Translations under genes and position numbers: made by a program
Notes under the pieces: generated by a model
Databases searched by the model: none
Told to the model about the DNA's origin: nothing
What the model saw: the letters and a program-made list of their open reading frames with translations, nothing else
In this document: positions 62,484 to 64,000 of the stretch, in pieces
Position numbering within the stretch: position 1 is the stretch's first letter
How the letters are laid out: every line of letters starts with the position of its first letter
Source: Anisakis pegreffii
Lineage: Eukaryota; Nematoda; Chromadorea; Rhabditida; Anisakidae
Assembly (NCBI GenBank): GCA_035041965.1
Contig: JAPYMA010001130.1
Coordinates: 92,691-156,690 of the forward strand
Length of the DNA stretch: 64,000 nt
Reading direction: 5' to 3'

Positions 62484-64000
62484 CTCGAGTTTGATGCGAG
62501 GTATTTAACTGTTTGTACTATCATTATTTTCATAAGCGCTATCAAGTTTTTCTCATTAAAGATCTTTCCGTCACAGACACTAAACAATTTTGAGAATTAC
62601 CAGATCATATAAGTATGACTTATTTGTTTATTAACATATATTCACTCAATTAATCCGTCGGGTGTGGGAAATTAATCAAAAGGTGCAATATTCATTACGA
62701 TTATTCATTTTTTGGTGTTCTCTTAATAATTTCATGACCGTTGTCATTTTCTTAAATATCCTGCAACGGTCTGTTACATTGTCGTTGCTTTTTTCAGTCA
62801 CTTGTCGGTGTTGATCGGTTGAATCGGATAATATTTCGAGTTATCGGCACGTACTGCGATTCCGGCTAGGCAGGATAGTGGAGAAGCAGATATTCGATCA
62901 ATTTACCGGCAAATGTCTCAACGCAGTTGTCTGCCTGCAGCATTCCGAGGTTATAAGTTTAAGACTATTGGTGGTATTGATTTTTTTTGATCATTTCTTT
63001 TGATGTTGATGCTTTGACCTAGACTGTGGTAGATGCATAGGCCTTGATCCACACTCAAATAATCTTGATGATTGGGCTCGGGTTCGGATCCATCTCGAGG
63101 ACAGGATCGAACCTTTGATGACACTGTGACTTATCCGTTTAGAAGAGTTATCTTGTGATCCATCCATCAGGGGAGCTGTCCGTTACGCGAAACGTCCATT
63201 AGGCGAAATTTCGTTATGCGAATTGATTCAGCAGCAAAATGAAATATTGAGAATGTTTTTTTACTGCTTTGCCAATAGTTCGTTTTTTACGTTTTTGTGG
63301 GGTGAATTCTTGTTTTCGCTGGTTATATTTATCAGCAGCAGTTTGAAAGTTCATCTGTTTCGAATGAAATTGTTCCATTTCCAGTTTTGCGCAACTGTCG
63401 GTGTTGTAGACAGGCCTCGTATTTTCTCATATATCTTCGTGAAGTAGACTTTAATGGAATTAATTCGTTGTTGTTTTGCTCGTGATGTTTATCTGAAAAA
63501 GTGCTTCATCAAAGAACATCACGAACAGAAATCATTCGAAAGTACAACTGTAAGAAGTGTGATTGAATATTACGTCAGTACATCAAGGAGACCTAATGAC
63601 GTTGACTGTAGCATCAATTCGATATTGCCTTTGGGAGGTTTTTGTCTGCCTGTTCTCGCAAACTGGATCGGTCATTATTTCGACGGTGTTATTCGCTTTA
63701 ATTTCATCGCTTCCTTCGCATGAAATTTTCGTCACTTTAATGGCTTCATTACTCATTCGATTACTTCGCCTTCTTCATCTTCAATGGTAAGTTGGATGTT
63801 CAGGATCGGACTTGTGTCACATTTCATTCACCAGCTTTTGCTCTCTTGAGTCTTTCACTTTTCTCTCATTCTGAATAGAATTCGGGAATCTGAGGTGATG
63901 AAAGGTGTTCTAGTTGCATGTCGGGGAATAAACAGAAGATGCTTCTCACAATCAGTACTCCAAACGGCGCTACTTGATGGCCAACGTTTCAGGATATTTT
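62484..64000. other. Intergenic; weak hydrophobic exon candidate at the right edge
   Basis: A short array of (G/T)TTA(C/G/T)GCGAA units lies at 63183-63222 (GTTACGCGAAAC, ATTAGGCGAAAT, GTTATGCGAATT). On the plus strand a frame from about 63560 to 63788 encodes two hydrophobic segments (SVIISTVLFALISSL and TLMASLLIRLLRLL) and ends at a strong donor, ATG|GTAAGT. It may be an exon of a membrane protein continuing past the window, but a second frame over the same bases is equally protein-like. Confidence 0.25.

Noticed and set aside
63060..63125. Possible tRNA B-box (GGTTCGATCC on the minus strand)
   Set aside because: The flanking bases do not form a T-arm or acceptor stem and no A-box is found at the right distance.

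Overview
The window looks like AT-rich animal nuclear DNA, most likely from a nematode. The reasons are many short exons separated by introns of a few hundred bases, 3' splice sites that nearly all read TTTCAG or TTGCAG, and no bacterial-style gene packing. The species cannot be named from sequence alone. All gene models below were built by hand by joining exons whose reading phases agree. They have not been checked against transcripts.

Positions 1-33222, minus strand: one very large gene fills half the window and runs off the left edge. I could chain 52 exons, about 4,690 codons. They encode a signal peptide, a cysteine-containing N-terminal domain, a basic linker with a furin-type site, a right-handed parallel beta-helix of roughly 1,000 residues, seven EGF-like modules with an IPT/TIG-like domain between the sixth and seventh, a Cna-B-like beta-sandwich, a long unrecognised middle region, one degenerate cadherin repeat, and a Ser/Thr-rich mucin-like tail. 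One exon of the tail carries about 14 tandem 58-residue repeats. The start of the beta-helix recalls Drosophila Bark beetle/Anakonda, but I do not know this whole architecture as a described protein. It is the best candidate here for something new.

Positions 33223-40594: intergenic. It contains a decayed reading frame near 37.3-38.5 kb and a weak WD-repeat-like fragment near 36 kb.

Positions 40595-43971, minus strand: a complete seven-exon CCZ1 gene (495 aa), a subunit of the MON1-CCZ1 exchange factor that activates Rab7 on endosomes.

Positions 44-52.8 kb: repeats and intergenic DNA. There is a dimeric ~400-bp tandem repeat with copies in both orientations, several inverted repeats (one shaped like a microRNA precursor), a ~150-bp repeat array and low-complexity DNA.

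Positions 52.8-56.1 kb: an isolated GC-rich, three-exon minus-strand gene or retroelement-like unit, followed by a 608-bp terminal-inverted-repeat element with a 14-bp flanking duplication and a second copy immediately beside it.

Positions 56.8-58.8 kb, plus strand: the last six exons of a helical protein of unknown function, ending at a poly(A) signal.

Positions 58.85-64 kb: repeat-rich DNA with a second, decayed trace of the GC-rich unit and no gene I can support.
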